DNA of 64,000 nucleotides from Kudoa neothunni (taxonomy: Eukaryota; Cnidaria). The notes below the pieces were generated by a model. That model was not told the DNA's origin. It did not search any database and worked only from the letters and a program-made list of their open reading frames with translations. The translations under genes and the position numbers were made by a program. This document shows, one piece after another, positions 25,259 through 36,837 of the stretch (positions are counted from its first letter, which is position 1; every line of letters starts with the position of its first letter). The DNA lies in contig OZ199838.1 of NCBI GenBank assembly GCA_964304625.1, positions 1,240,001-1,304,000 on the forward strand, given 5' to 3'.

Positions 25259-27540
25259 AAGTTATTTTATGATACAGGTAACAAGAATACAATACTTTAT
25301 TTAAATTATCATTAATAATAAAAATTATTACGTTATATTTATTTAAAAAATTATTACTAACGTAATTAATTATGTTAAATTTATTAATACTTGTTAAAAA
25401 TTTATGTTCATTATTCCCTCGATCAACGTTGATACAATTTAAAATATAAGTTTCTTAAGACCCAATTAAATATTTCCAGGTTAAGCCAAAAAATTTGTGT
25501 TGCCTAACTCTTAGATCTAATGGAATGAATTTAATTTCCGGATTTCAGTTTAAATAGATCTTATTGTTATAATTAAATATATTTAAAATAATACCATAGA
25601 GCTAAGTTTAGTAAAATTAATTAAATATTTTCAAAAAATATTATTTAAATTGGAGATATATGCTTTCAGCAATTTCTAAATCAATTTTTATTCAGACTCA
25701 AGAAAACAATAATATATTCGGATTTTACTATTATTTAAAAAATATAATCTTAATTTTACTTGAAGCAAAATGTAAATAAAATTATCAAATTGGTTTAAAA
25801 TGATTCATTAAGAAACATTACATAATCTAAGGTGATTCATAATCAAGAATTATTCGTTTTGGCTTTGTATCTCCAAACAAATTTTCGATCGTGTTTATAT
25901 TCTCTCGATTATCATTGGTGAACTTTCTTGATCGCCTCCCTAAAATAAACCGATCAAATATATATATATACTATGATAAAAGTATTGAGAAAATTTTATT
26001 TGACTGAATCATCAAGGTCATTTGGTACCTAAAGGTGGTAGTCTAGACGATGATTTAGAAAGGCTAACATCATTGCATTCAGTTTTGGAATCATTGAAAC
26101 ACGATTCTGTACGCTTAGGAAATTTTTTAAATAATATGAAAATAAGCCCTAGTTACCTCATCCAATGGATATCTTTTTTCGGTAAAATAACAATAAATAA
26201 AGTTGTATGCCTAAATGGGATGATGTAACAACACAATTAAGTATCTCTAACTCTGCATGCAAATCGACCCAACAAAGAGGGCTTAAATTCGGTAACTATA
26301 CATTTATGTTGAATTAACATAAGATAAATCGAATACTTTGGTTTCCTTCTTGTTTGGAATAGAATGTAGTAAGTGCATATTGGTTTGGATAATTCCTAGG
26401 CAACATATCGACATCATTCCATAATGTGTCGATCAGTTTAAGCTTAAAATGTATTAGGATGAAACAATTAACTAACAGTCGCTAAACATACGCGAGCGTC
26501 ACAACCGGCATAACGAAACCTAAGCTTCATTAACTCACTCCTCAACTGATCTGTAGCCTCCACACTTAATGTGTACTAAAAATAATTAATAATGTTATTT
26601 TATTTAGAATGAATAATTCACATAATATTTGAAAATAGAAATGGTGTTGTAAAAAAATTTAGCAACGAATAAAACATATTACCGTATGTGAGGTTTCCAA
26701 AAAAACAAAAATACCAACTAAGCCGAAGGTTAATGCAAAACTCATTCCAAAACTGTAAATAGAATCTATGCCAATAGTCGCCGATTATATAATGTATTAT
26801 CTAATCATCAATTCCTGTCATATAGATATAATTTAATAAATTCAAAAAGGTTCAAAGGAAGTTTCATTGTCTATGATATATCTACCAGTTTTTCTACTGA
26901 TAAATTAATATGAAAAAGGATTCGTAATACCATAGATGATATCATGTAAAATAAACGAATAAAATTTCCATTATTTCAAATGTTAATTTCGGCTATCATA
27001 ATATGCTTCAAATATATTCCAAGTGCAAAATTTTTGAATTATTATAATTTGATATATTTTTCAATCAATATTATTATACATAACAAATGAATATTATGAT
27101 TAAGATAACTAGTATTTGATATGGCAAATTTATAGTTGGTATTAATTATTTAAATCTGCGCCGAAGATAATCATAAAATATATTAATAAAAAGAATTACT
27201 TCAAGCTTATATAAACAATTTATTAAGGCACTGGTTATTGATAAATGATATGGTAAATTTGACTTGGCCACAACTCACAGGAACTCTAATTCGTATGCAC
27301 AACTAGATCTTATAAAAACTGTTTTAGGGTATTAGGCTTGTTTATTTCATATTTAGACTGTGATTACTTTTTATTTAAAATGATGTTTTGCTTTTTTAAT
27401 GGGAGATCAAAAAAACACAACAATATTATATCTTTATAAGAAACCAGATAGGAGGAGATAAATTTTTGGATAATGATTATTTTTATGTAATGATCACAAA
27501 TCTAATTCACATAAATATCGGAGATGGGAAAAACGGGTTA
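25259..27540 (+). repeat. 2.2-kb direct repeat, copy 2, uninterrupted
   Basis: Sister of the unit at 12631-18065. It starts at the same base (AAGTTATTTTATGATACAGG), keeps the empty hAT site near 27269, and extends to about 27540. The last 270 bases (27290-27540) also align with the inverted fragment at 56530-56797. No terminal TG..CA, primer-binding site or target duplication was found, so it does not look like a long terminal repeat. Confidence 0.88.
26022..26228 (+). other. 68-codon open frame inside the 2.2-kb repeat, copy 2
   Basis: Same length and start as 13392-13598. The first half of the predicted peptide is identical; the second half differs at about ten positions (for example FENLLYNMKV against LGNFLNNMKI). 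Function unknown. Confidence 0.35.
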
Positions 27541-27656
27541 GAGTCGGACGTCTTATCCTTTCATTGTTGTTAAATATCTTTTTTTTCAAAAAAAGGGAGC
27601 CCATAACCACGTTATTACGTTTTATGATAATAAATGGGACTATTATTAACGATGTA

Positions 27657-29517
27657 CAGTGCAGCATCGCTCGTACGTAATGATACGGGGAATGAAAACG
27701 CATTACGCGGAATCGATGCATTATGTACGAGCGATGTATGAGCAAGCGCAATTAAAGAGTAAAAAATTTTTTTATTTTTTATCAACTTATTGTAAAATAT
27801 TTCGAACGATAAAGAAACAATTAATCTATTAAGTAGGTTATAGCTTATAATATTCGATTTTTCCCGTCCAACTTTTGTACCTAGAAGAAATATTTAGAAT
27901 TAATTACGTTACAAAATTTATTCTATTTGAAAATAATCAGATATCCTTTCGTTCTCTCTAGACTCTTCGATAAGTTCATATATTTCTTTTTCAATTTCAA
28001 AAATGGATGATATTTTTAAAGAATTACTATTTTTTAAGAAATGAAATAACGCTTCGTAGTGTTCTCTGGCCTCAGAATACGTATACGTAACCGACTTGCA
28101 TTCTATATCTATTTCCTTATCAAAATTATTTATTAAATTTAATTTATTTTTTGTGCTTTTATTTATTTTCTAAGTCGTTTATATTATTTTAAATATTCAA
28201 AATTACCATTTCTTTACAACTGATAGATTTTCCGAGTTCAATATTTTGGAGAATTTCCGAATCGGCATTATCAGTATCATCAGATGTACTAGAATCGCAT
28301 AGAGTTTTCTCAAACACAAAAAATGATTTTTTGAGATGATTCGTTGTTGTAGTATCTTTAACATTGTTCCAAGAATCTGAAATCGTATACATTGCCTCTA
28401 GCACATCTACGGGTTTCGGCTTAGTGATACTAATATCCAACTGGTTTAGGAAACTTCGGGATACAAAATTGTTGTATTAAATTTTAAAAGAATTTATGAT
28501 CCCTAATCTAAAGGCTGAGGTATAATTGTTTTACTCTTTGGGAAGTAACATAAATCGATATTTATAAGTTTTAATATGGGATGCGCTGGGCAATTGTCAA
28601 GAAAAAGAATGATTTTTTTATTTCGATGTGACATGAGATGATCAAGGTGATTCATATATTTTATAAATAGTTCTGAAGTCATCCAACCATTTTTATTTGA
28701 CTCGTAGAGCAAGGGCCATGTATTTACACCTTTAAAACATCTTGACTTTTCACATTTTCCATTAATAAATGGAGGATGTTTTTCGCGAGTCATTGAACAT
28801 CCAAGAAGAACAGTCACCCGGTTCCTTAATTGCTTTGTTCCCCTAACGTTTCTTTCCATTACGGTTATATAACTATTACCTACAAATAAAATTCCAACAG
28901 ATCATTCAATTAGTATAAACCTTTGTATTGATGGTAAAAAAGATCAGTCTCATCCATGTTAAAAATATCTTCAGGTGACCATTCTTCAAGAATAGCGACA
29001 AGTTTTTGTTACCATTCTAAGACTATTTCAGTAGGAACACTTGATGCTTCCCCTTGAAAGGTAACATATTTTAGATTAAAGCGATTTCTAAATTTTTGAA
29101 ATCAGCCACGATTAAGGTGAGCATTGGAACGACGATTTTCCAACGCAATTCTGCTAGCCTTTTCAATAATATTTTCCGAATTGATACAACCACCCTTTTT
29201 CCTTATTTTTAGAGGATCCATCGATAAATATCGTTGTCGACACTATTATAAATAACTTTTTTTTAAATTTTTCTTCTGAAATTATGCAGACCTATGTCCC
29301 CCGACTAAAAAAATTTCCTCCTTCCTTATTAAAATGGCATCTAATGTTGACATAGTTTTGATATCGAATTTATCCATCGCCATTCTTTTGGAATTTTTCA
29401 ATTCATGAATAGACTCATACAATTGAATAATTTCATATTTTCAAACCAAGCTTCTGTATTTCCTCTGCATGGTAGGCTTCATTTTATTAATGATTACATA
29501 CGAGCGATACTGCTCTG
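27657..29517 (-). mobile_element. Tigger/pogo element, decayed
   Basis: The left end CAGTGCAGCATCGCTCGTAC (27657) follows TA at 27655-27656. The right end, read inward on the minus strand from 29517, is CAGAGCAGTATCGCTCGTAT. The repeats match over about 25 bases with few mismatches. The right TA is not preserved. A further inverted copy of part of the end (CATTATGTACGAGCGATG, 27719-27736) lies just inside the left end. The transposase is on the minus strand. At 1861 bases the length is typical for the family. Confidence 0.88.
27918..29482 (-). pseudogene. Tigger/pogo (CENP-B-like) transposase, broken
   Basis: Starts MKPTMQRKYRSLV (29482), then YEIIQLYESIHELKNSKRMA, the CENP-B N-terminal helix-turn-helix. 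HLNRG and FQKFRNRFNLKYVTFQGEAS (near 29040-29120) are the second DNA-binding (Tc5) domain. EDIFNMDETDLFYHQYKG (near 28920-28975) holds the first catalytic Asp. The longest intact part, 28503-28859, has VTVLLGC, SRCFKGVNTWPLLYESNKNG and KKIILFLDNCPAHP with the second Asp, ending IIPQPLD. The C-terminal tail continues to a stop at 27918 (YFQIE). About 520 codons, normal length; several stops and shifts. Confidence 0.9.
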
Positions 29518-31543
29518 TGATTAAAAATTATGATGAAACTAACTAAAATTCATCCAGCAGGATCTATTAAAATGTAACCTAAAATATTTGTATCAACGAA
29601 ACGCATAAAATTCCAGTAAATACCGCTGTACGAAGAAAATATTAATTTAATACCGTAAAACAATGACAAATATTATTCTAAATTTTATCTGGAATCAATA
29701 TCTGAAAAATAAAATTAAAAATTACAACAATTTCAAATCATAATGTTATTTTGATATGAAACTTGCTTTTACTATTATTTTTGCGCGAGCGGCAGGGTAA
29801 TGACCGAAGCTGCATTTTTATTAATTTTTTTAAACTAATATTCTTAAAGATATTTGTGTTCACTCTATATTTAAAAAATGTATAAAGACGATTTATAATA
29901 ATATCGGTAGATTTGCATACGCGAAAAAGGGCGAATTTTTGGAGGTGGATGTTCCCCATTACCAGTGTTCAAAATACAAATCTATTGGCTGCGATATTCA
30001 ATTTTTTTTGTTTCTTTTATGTTTATTTCTCTCTTTATAATATGAAAGATTGTTTATTTTTTTAACGAAAATTTACGAAACCTTATATAAGCCCACCGAA
30101 TAAGATTTTGTAGGATTAACTGTCTCATTCAATCACATTTTTCTCAAAATTTTGTCGATAGAAATTTCCTAAAATTTATGTGACATTTTAAAACATTTTT
30201 TTATTAACTATCGTAGGATAAAAACCCGAGGTCCAAAATACCCCGAGTTTAGTTTGTTGGAGTGTAGTCGTTTTTGTGTACCTTAGAGGGAGGGCTAAGA
30301 AGATATCGATTGTAAGATAAATTTCTCAACATTTTTAACTTTTGAGTCGATGATTTTATTTATTTCATCATAATAATTTATTATTTTAACTTACTCTCTA
30401 ACGATCGATACTTTCTCTAATTTCTTAACTGCACAATGAACATGTCGTCGGATTTAATTAAGGAATTTTTGGTGCGTAGTAACTATGCCGTCACATATAT
30501 TAAAGTTATTGATCATATTTTTAGTATTAATTTAAAAAAAATAAATATTAATAAGTAAATAATAGAATAAATAAAAATATGAATTTTCATTAGGGAACTA
30601 TTCCATAATATCCTAAGACATGTGATACTCCTGCATTACTCTACATAAATGATATGTCTTTCGGTGTGTCTGGATTGCACATTGTTCGACGTCAACAAAA
30701 ATTAATTCGCAAACGAACCTCATACTGAACTAGTACAAAAGCTTGCTGGAAAAATTAAAACACGTATAAATAACGTCTATACTAAATGTTTTAATCCGTC
30801 AGATAAAAATTCAGAATGAAATTTTGAAAAATCATCATAATTCTCTTGATGAGGAGAAAATTGGAATAGTTAAAAACATAAATATTGTCGATATCGAACT
30901 CTGAAAAAATTTTTCACTCATTAAAGAGGAAGACTTTATTTAATGATCTCACACCATATGCAAAGTATGAAACTAATCTTACATTTAGAATCTCTAAAGG
31001 AATTTCAATTGGTACAAATATTTAAAACATAAATGTCTAACTATAAGCGGACAGACGAGTGTTGAACAATTTACTGATCTTAAAGTTAAACTTAGCACTG
31101 ATTGCAAGAGTCAGTCGAAAGGGATAATTGTAAATTTTACAATCCATGGTTAACAATTTTTGCGAACCGCAGATCAGCTTGAATTAAAAGAGATATTTTC
31201 TCTGAGAGTGAAATATGGATCACTTTAACGTAATACTCATGTAAATGAGGTATGGAGCGGAAGAAAGACAATGCAAAGATAAATTGATATGATATATTTT
31301 CAATCAAAAGAATAAAAAATTTTTTCTGCGAACCAATAAAAATGAACTCGAAATGTCTTTTGAACGATATTTAGGAAGATCAGATTAACCAAAATTCATT
31401 GTTGATTTACACTATTCAGCATGTTGATAAAAACTTAAAAATAAAATAAAACTGTCTAAGCTTTTGTTATTTTTCATCTTCTACTTTATCAAATTTTGAA
31501 TTACCAAAATAATTAAAGTTTTTGTGAAAACTTCAAGATTTAC
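29518..31543. other. Unassigned stretch between Tigger and IS630 element 3
   Basis: Two less AT-rich patches stand out: 29780-29820 (GCGCGAGCGGCAGGG) and 30220-30300 (AAACCCGAGGTCCAAAATAC). From 30436 to 31250 broken frames on the plus strand give peptides such as MNMSSDLIKEF and TISGQTSVEQFTDLKVKLST, which I do not recognise. It could be a heavily decayed gene or element. Confidence 0.35.
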
Positions 31544-32751
31544 CCGGGTTTTACATCCAAAATCGAACAACACGTTATTAAGCACAAGAAAACGAAGCAA
31601 AAAATAAATTGAAATATAACCACATGTGAAGAAATAGCATTTCAGATGACTTAAGAAAACGCTCCATTATGCTTGTGGTTGATGACGGAAAACCTCCTTC
31701 CATGATGACTCGCGATCTAGGAATACCAAAATCTACCCTCCGCGGTATGGTATGATATGGTATGGTAAAGATATAAAACATTAGATACCTATACAAAAGA
31801 TGCAAGAGGCGGACCGAGGAAAATTACGACTTCTTATGAAAACAAAGTCAAACGTCATCTTCTTCAGCTTAGTGAGGACAATTGTACCATAACTTTACAG
31901 TCTATGATTCAAGAACTCAATTTGGATCAGAGCCAAACAATCGTTTGGAGATGACTTAAAAAATGAACATATCATTCAAAATGACCAGATAGATACCTCA
32001 ACGCTATAATTCACCCGATGTAAAACAAGAACTGTGAGAATACGCCAATTGTTACACAAACATACCAAAAAATGTACATTATGAAAAGGTGATATTCGTC
32101 GATAAAAGCCATTTTCCCCTCCATTTACTATGCTCGTATGGGTGCATTCCTGCTGGAATGACTCTCAATGCAATGTTGACTAACGACAGGAGTCCTAAAA
32201 TAGCCATGATCCTGGCTGTCAGCGTCATCAGTGTAGTTCATAGTTAAGCCATTATCAGGGGCGTAAACTGTTAAATTTTTCAACAATTTTTAATCAAATA
32301 AAAAATATGTTGGGCGATGGAGACTACAGTATTGTCGTGGATAACGTCAAATTCCATCGTTCTAATATGGAATTTTTGAACGACTGTCCTTATGAGATAA
32401 AATATCTACCTTGATACTCGCCATTTTGAAATCCTTGTAGGCAAGTATTTTTGCAAATTAAATCAAATACAAGAAAAGATGACTCTATTTGTGGACAAAT
32501 TGATTTAATACAGAGAATGATAACTTCCTCTCAATCCGTAACTGAGGAAAATTTAAAAAATTATTTTCTACAAAGTGAAAGTTTTCTTGGATTTTGTCAC
32601 ATCTTAAATGGCATCCCTAAAAATTAAAGAACTATTATAATTTTCATCAATTTCCATGGATTACATATAAGTTCTTTTTTTTTAAATGCGGCATAAAATG
32701 CCAAATTTTTACTTAAGCATTACAACTTCCTGGTTTGGATGTAAAACCCGG
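31544..32751 (+). mobile_element. IS630/Tc1-mariner element 3, strongly decayed
   Basis: Inverted ends CCCGGGTTTTACATCCAAA (31544) and TTTGGATGTAAAACCCGG (ending 32751) are flanked by TA on both sides (31542-31543, 32752-32753). These ends differ from those of elements 1 and 2, so it is another family. Plus-strand remnants of a transposase include ARGGPRKITTSYENKVKRHL (near 31803-31865), VIFVDKSHFPLH (near 32095), YSIVVDNVKFHRSNMEFL with the second Asp (near 32325-32385) and IKYLP-x-YSPF. Stops are frequent. A (GGTAT)n-like run lies at 31744-31766. Confidence 0.9.
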
Positions 32752-33289
32752 TATCAAAAACTTATCTTTTGATAGGTATTCCGCTTCGAACCTTGAATGT
32801 GCATTATTATACGGAATTCATTATCGATGCATGATCCCGTATTTGCATACGGTCGCAAAAGATGGGTGAGAGCATGGAAAAAATGATAGTAAAGGTATTT
32901 CCAAACGTCTGCTGATAAAAGAATAAAGAATTTTTTATAAAAACACATCCGAATCTTCCTTGGTTTACACTAAGAAACCTATTTAATTCATTTAAAGCCT
33001 CCTTTTCAAACAATAGAGTCTAGTTTGAGAAAATCAAAAAATTTTTCCCCTTAAAAATACGCTAATTATAAATTATAACTTTAAGATTTATAAGAACAGG
33101 CTAATAATTTTGTAAAAAAAGTCATTTCTTCACTTGATATTTATTTCAATATTATTCAACAAAATGTAGGGACTTTTCATTTGTGCACAGTGAAAGGAGA
33201 AAAATTGTTAAGGTGCGCTCATGTCATTTTTTCACCTTGATACAAGCACGCGCGTTGGAAATTAATCTCTGAATAGATTAGTGAATTTA
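32752..33289. other. Unassigned stretch
   Basis: Two overlapping minus-strand frames (32754-33013) encode low-complexity peptides rich in Phe and Tyr. No gene is recognised. Confidence 0.35.
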
Positions 33290-34330
33290 GGTACCAAAAA
33301 ATCAAAATTCAAAGAAATTCGGATATTCTGTTTTATCAGAATTATTTTTACTCTCATTATCATTCGGGTAAGACTTCATAATTTTGGAGATGTAAAAACA
33401 GGAATTTCACCGGAAAAGTTTCTAAATAATCATCATTGAATTAAATTGATAAGCCTGAACTAGTCAAAAATTATAATTATATTTTATCCGATATCGATAA
33501 TTCAAAGATATCTTTGGTCAAATGTAAAGAATTTCTCGGAAATCAGTTCGTATTTCGCTCACAAAGTTTATTCATTGGCAACTAACAACGTAAAATTGTG
33601 TGAACTACCAATCTTAAATAAAAATCATTCTTAAAAATATATTCTTAACTTAGAGAAAAGGAATTCGATTGTAGTTGACTCTCCAGAAAAATTAGTAGAA
33701 CTTGAAATAAAGACATTTCGTGGTTAAAATTTTTGTCTGTTTGACTCAGGAGAAGAAACGTCAGAAAAAATAATTCTATTGACTGCTGATGAAAATCTCG
33801 CCTATTTATAAAACTCAAAAGTGAAGATTGCGGGTGGGACTAAACTGAAAGCTCTCTAATCCCCTTAAAATAGCGATTTTTATTAAAATTTTATTACTAT
33901 GTGTAATTGAGATTTTTCTTCGGTTATTGTAGAAATGATAAACATCGTAGCAGGCTTTCGAATTATTTTACACCCTTACATTGTGCTAATTTTTAATAGT
34001 GGACGGTCGGTGTATCGGTTGTTCATACAGATCAAATGTGTATATGTATTCCAGATTGTATCTTGACAATATCTCGGGAAAATTTCTCATCCAAAGATGA
34101 ATATAATATATTTAAAATCAGCTCTGTTCTTTTCCGCACGATTTCAGTTTTTCAGACCGTAACGCCTTCTGCAATTGTTAAACTAACCCCTGGTCCGCTA
34201 AAAACTTTTATTCAAATACCGTTGGCAATAACACATGGTTTTTCGATCATTAAAAAACTAGATAATAGTTTTTTCTCGCATTTAAACTACCCAATTGTAA
34301 AAATTATTTTAATATCTTTTTATTTTCGGG
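33290..34330 (+). pseudogene. Second MULE/FLYWCH transposase remnant
   Basis: A FLYWCH-like start reads RNSDILFYQNYFYSHYHSGK, then FWRCKNRNFTGKVS (near 33320-33430), matching the Y-x-Y..W-x-C spacing of the finger. Further on, NFCLFDSGEETSEKIILLTA (near 33727) and AGGTKLKAL (near 33828) match the family block before and at the D-G-T-F motif. The catalytic Asp is replaced by Gly. GKISHPKMNIIYLK-like sequence near 34075-34120 fits the region after it. Stops are frequent and no ends were found. Confidence 0.6.
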
Positions 34331-34985
34331 GTTTAATTATTTTGTAAAATTTTGAAATGTTTGATTCTATGGTTTGGGCCTGTTTAGAAAAATTTCTACA
34401 AATATTTAAATAACCTATTTGAAATTATCGAAAATATTGAAGTTAATATAACTTGGTAAACTGAAACGTTTTACAGTAATATCATTAGCACCCGATATAA
34501 ACTTCAAAAAATTATAGTAATCAATTATTTTTATTATATCTTCATTAATTATTAGAGAACTTGCAATGCTTTTTATAGTACATCCATCAGGTTAAAGGTA
34601 TTAAAGTCCAAAAATGAGTTATGCAATAGTGAGACACGGTTTTTCCTAATTTGCTTTATATCCGCTATTTCAAAATTTTTGTTTTTTCGTATAATTATCC
34701 ATTTTAGAATATTGAATATGATTTTTATGTTGTATTTAGTGAATTAAATCAAATAATGATCATAAAACTAAATTACGCAGTATCGAGGCACAACTGTATT
34801 TTGAAAAAATTTTTCTAAAAGGAACCAAATATCTCATCGATGGTTGGAACTCATATGAAAGAATTATTAATGATATGCGCTTAACTTGAATCAATGCTGA
34901 AACGTTAAACCGCCATTTTCGTGATAAATGTGATCAATGCTTGTAACGTGGATTTTAGCTAGGGGTTGTAATCCATCAGTCACAG

Positions 34986-35055
34986 GTGCGTGATCGAGAG
35001 CAAGGCGGTACGGCAACTCCGCCTTTTAATGTTAACAACGCAAGCTCGAATCCCA
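34986..35055 (+). other. GC-rich tRNA-like or SINE-like patch with perfect hairpin
   Basis: TGATCGAGAGCAAGGCG resembles an A-box region of a long-arm tRNA, and AGCTCGAATCC 40 bases later resembles a B box. Between them AAGGCGG (35002-35008) and CCGCCTT (35019-35025) form a perfect 7-pair stem with a 10-base loop, which is not a standard anticodon arm. I see no clean acceptor stem, so it is not called as a tRNA. A tRNA-derived SINE head is possible. Confidence 0.3.
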
Positions 35056-35971
35056 GATCTAACCTTATGTTACAATACCACCCAGGTCTTTCGACATTCT
35101 TCGCAAAATTAATGATTAATCAGAGTAATGCTGAGAATGACATCGAATGTCACATGCTTAATGTGGTAAGTCTTACCGATACTAAATCTAGGCGAAAATT
35201 GGGTTCTATTAAAGAAATTTCGTAAAATTATCATTCATATTGTAATATGACATATGCGTTCAGCTTATAGCAAAGATATATACTTGGAAATTAAATGATT
35301 AGAAAATTTAGTTTTACTGTCATTACCAATATTTTTTCTTTGCGTATTCGCACTTTTGTATTTAAAGCTTGTCCAGTTTTCTCTTTATGCGTTTGGCTGT
35401 ATCTACGTGATAAATAATTGAGACTTAATACCAAACAAATAAGTCAATGGGACGTTATTTATGTAGCTGGTAATCGATTTTGCAGCCTTTTTCTGAATTT
35501 ATTTATGACTCTGAATGTTTCCAATGTAGCATTATTCGCAAAAAAATAGGAATTTAACGATAAGCGATAACAATAACATAATAATATTATGATAAAAGTA
35601 TAAATTCATAAAATACTTCGAAATTCGTCCATAAATAAACGTTAAGATAGTTACTAAGAGACATTAGAACATACCACATATATCATTGCTAAGTGGCCTC
35701 CTTGAAATAATAACTAAATTTTCCCTCAAATTTAAAAGAGATTAGATCATTTTCGATCATCATTAGAATCGGGAATTGGTTTGCACATGTCTTAGCTGGT
35801 TAAAATTTGACACAAACCAAAATTATTGATTTTTTCAAAAATTGAAACTAAATATCCCTTGATTTTTTGTCTGTTGTATAATGTATAATCGTTTATATTA
35901 TTTCAAAAAAATAAAGCAACTTTTCTTCTAAATTCCAAAAAAGGGATATATAATTATGTGCAAGCGCAAAT

Positions 35972-36010
35972 AAGTGTGTAAAATCGATCCAGAACCGATT
36001 CTACACACTT
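35972..36010. repeat. 15-pair hairpin
   Basis: AAGTGTGTAAAATCG and CGATTCTACACACTT pair over 15 positions with one mismatch around a 9-base loop. No poly-T terminator or gene is adjacent. It may be the core of a tiny inverted-repeat element. Confidence 0.8.
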
Positions 36011-36799
36011 TATTCATGGTCCTGGAGGTACTGTGAAAAATAGATTACCTATTATATTTGTATTTATATATAATAAAAGGAAATAAATTTCTCATCATGC
36101 TAATGCTGATGATATGCTATATTTTATTAGGCGCAAACTATTCCTCAGTAGATCATGCATTTTAAAAGAAACGCATGCAATTCACTCGTAGACATTGAAA
36201 TATTTTGTATATAAATAATTTCAGTCATTTTTATTTTTGTATATATCTATCTTTTATCATACGAATATGAATGCTCTACATTGCATTTCTACTTTATACA
36301 GTTCACTAAATTTTGTTACCTTTGAATAGAGCGTAAGTAGAGGGTAAACGATGAGAGATATAAAGCTTAAAGGGTTAATGGTGCATAATCGGTTGAGAAC
36401 CCTGGCTTGGAAAGTTAGCTCGAAGTAGATTTTGTATTAACCTAATTGAAAAAGATCATTATTTAAAAAAATGCTTGGAATGTAATAATAATATGAAAAG
36501 AGTAATAATATTTTTTCTAACGTAGGTGGATCCGTTTTTCGACTTAACGGAAGTTAATCATATTATGGTAGTATTGCTTTTTTTGGTCCATAATCGGCCT
36601 ATCGCTATTCCATACTAAATAAATTAGTTTAAATAAATGTAAGACATAAACATAACGAATAACGTGAAATACATAAAGAGTGCTTATTCTGGCCACGAAT
36701 ACAAGGAGTAATTCTGAGACATATTGCTCTTGTATCCCCACGGCATTTTACAGCGTGCTAAAATTAAAATAACATAACAAGTAATGAATATGATCTATA

Positions 36800-36837
36800 A
36801 AGCTTGATTAAAAAAGTAATTTTACTTCATCAAGCTT
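36800..36837. repeat. Inverted repeat with 9-base perfect arms
   Basis: AAGCTTGAT (36800) and ATCAAGCTT (ending 36837) flank AT-rich sequence that also pairs partly. No associated gene. Confidence 0.7.

Noticed and set aside
12631-27540. The two 2.2-kb direct repeats as long terminal repeats of one large element
   Set aside because: No reverse transcriptase, integrase or protease is readable between them, there is no TG..CA end or target duplication, and the interior is explained by separate DNA transposons. Divergence between the copies is also patchy.
34036-34347. 103-codon frame as an independent gene
   Set aside because: It overlaps the MULE remnant in another frame and has no recognisable motif.
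34986-35055. A true tRNA gene
   Set aside because: No acceptor stem, and the central stem does not present a 7-base anticodon loop.
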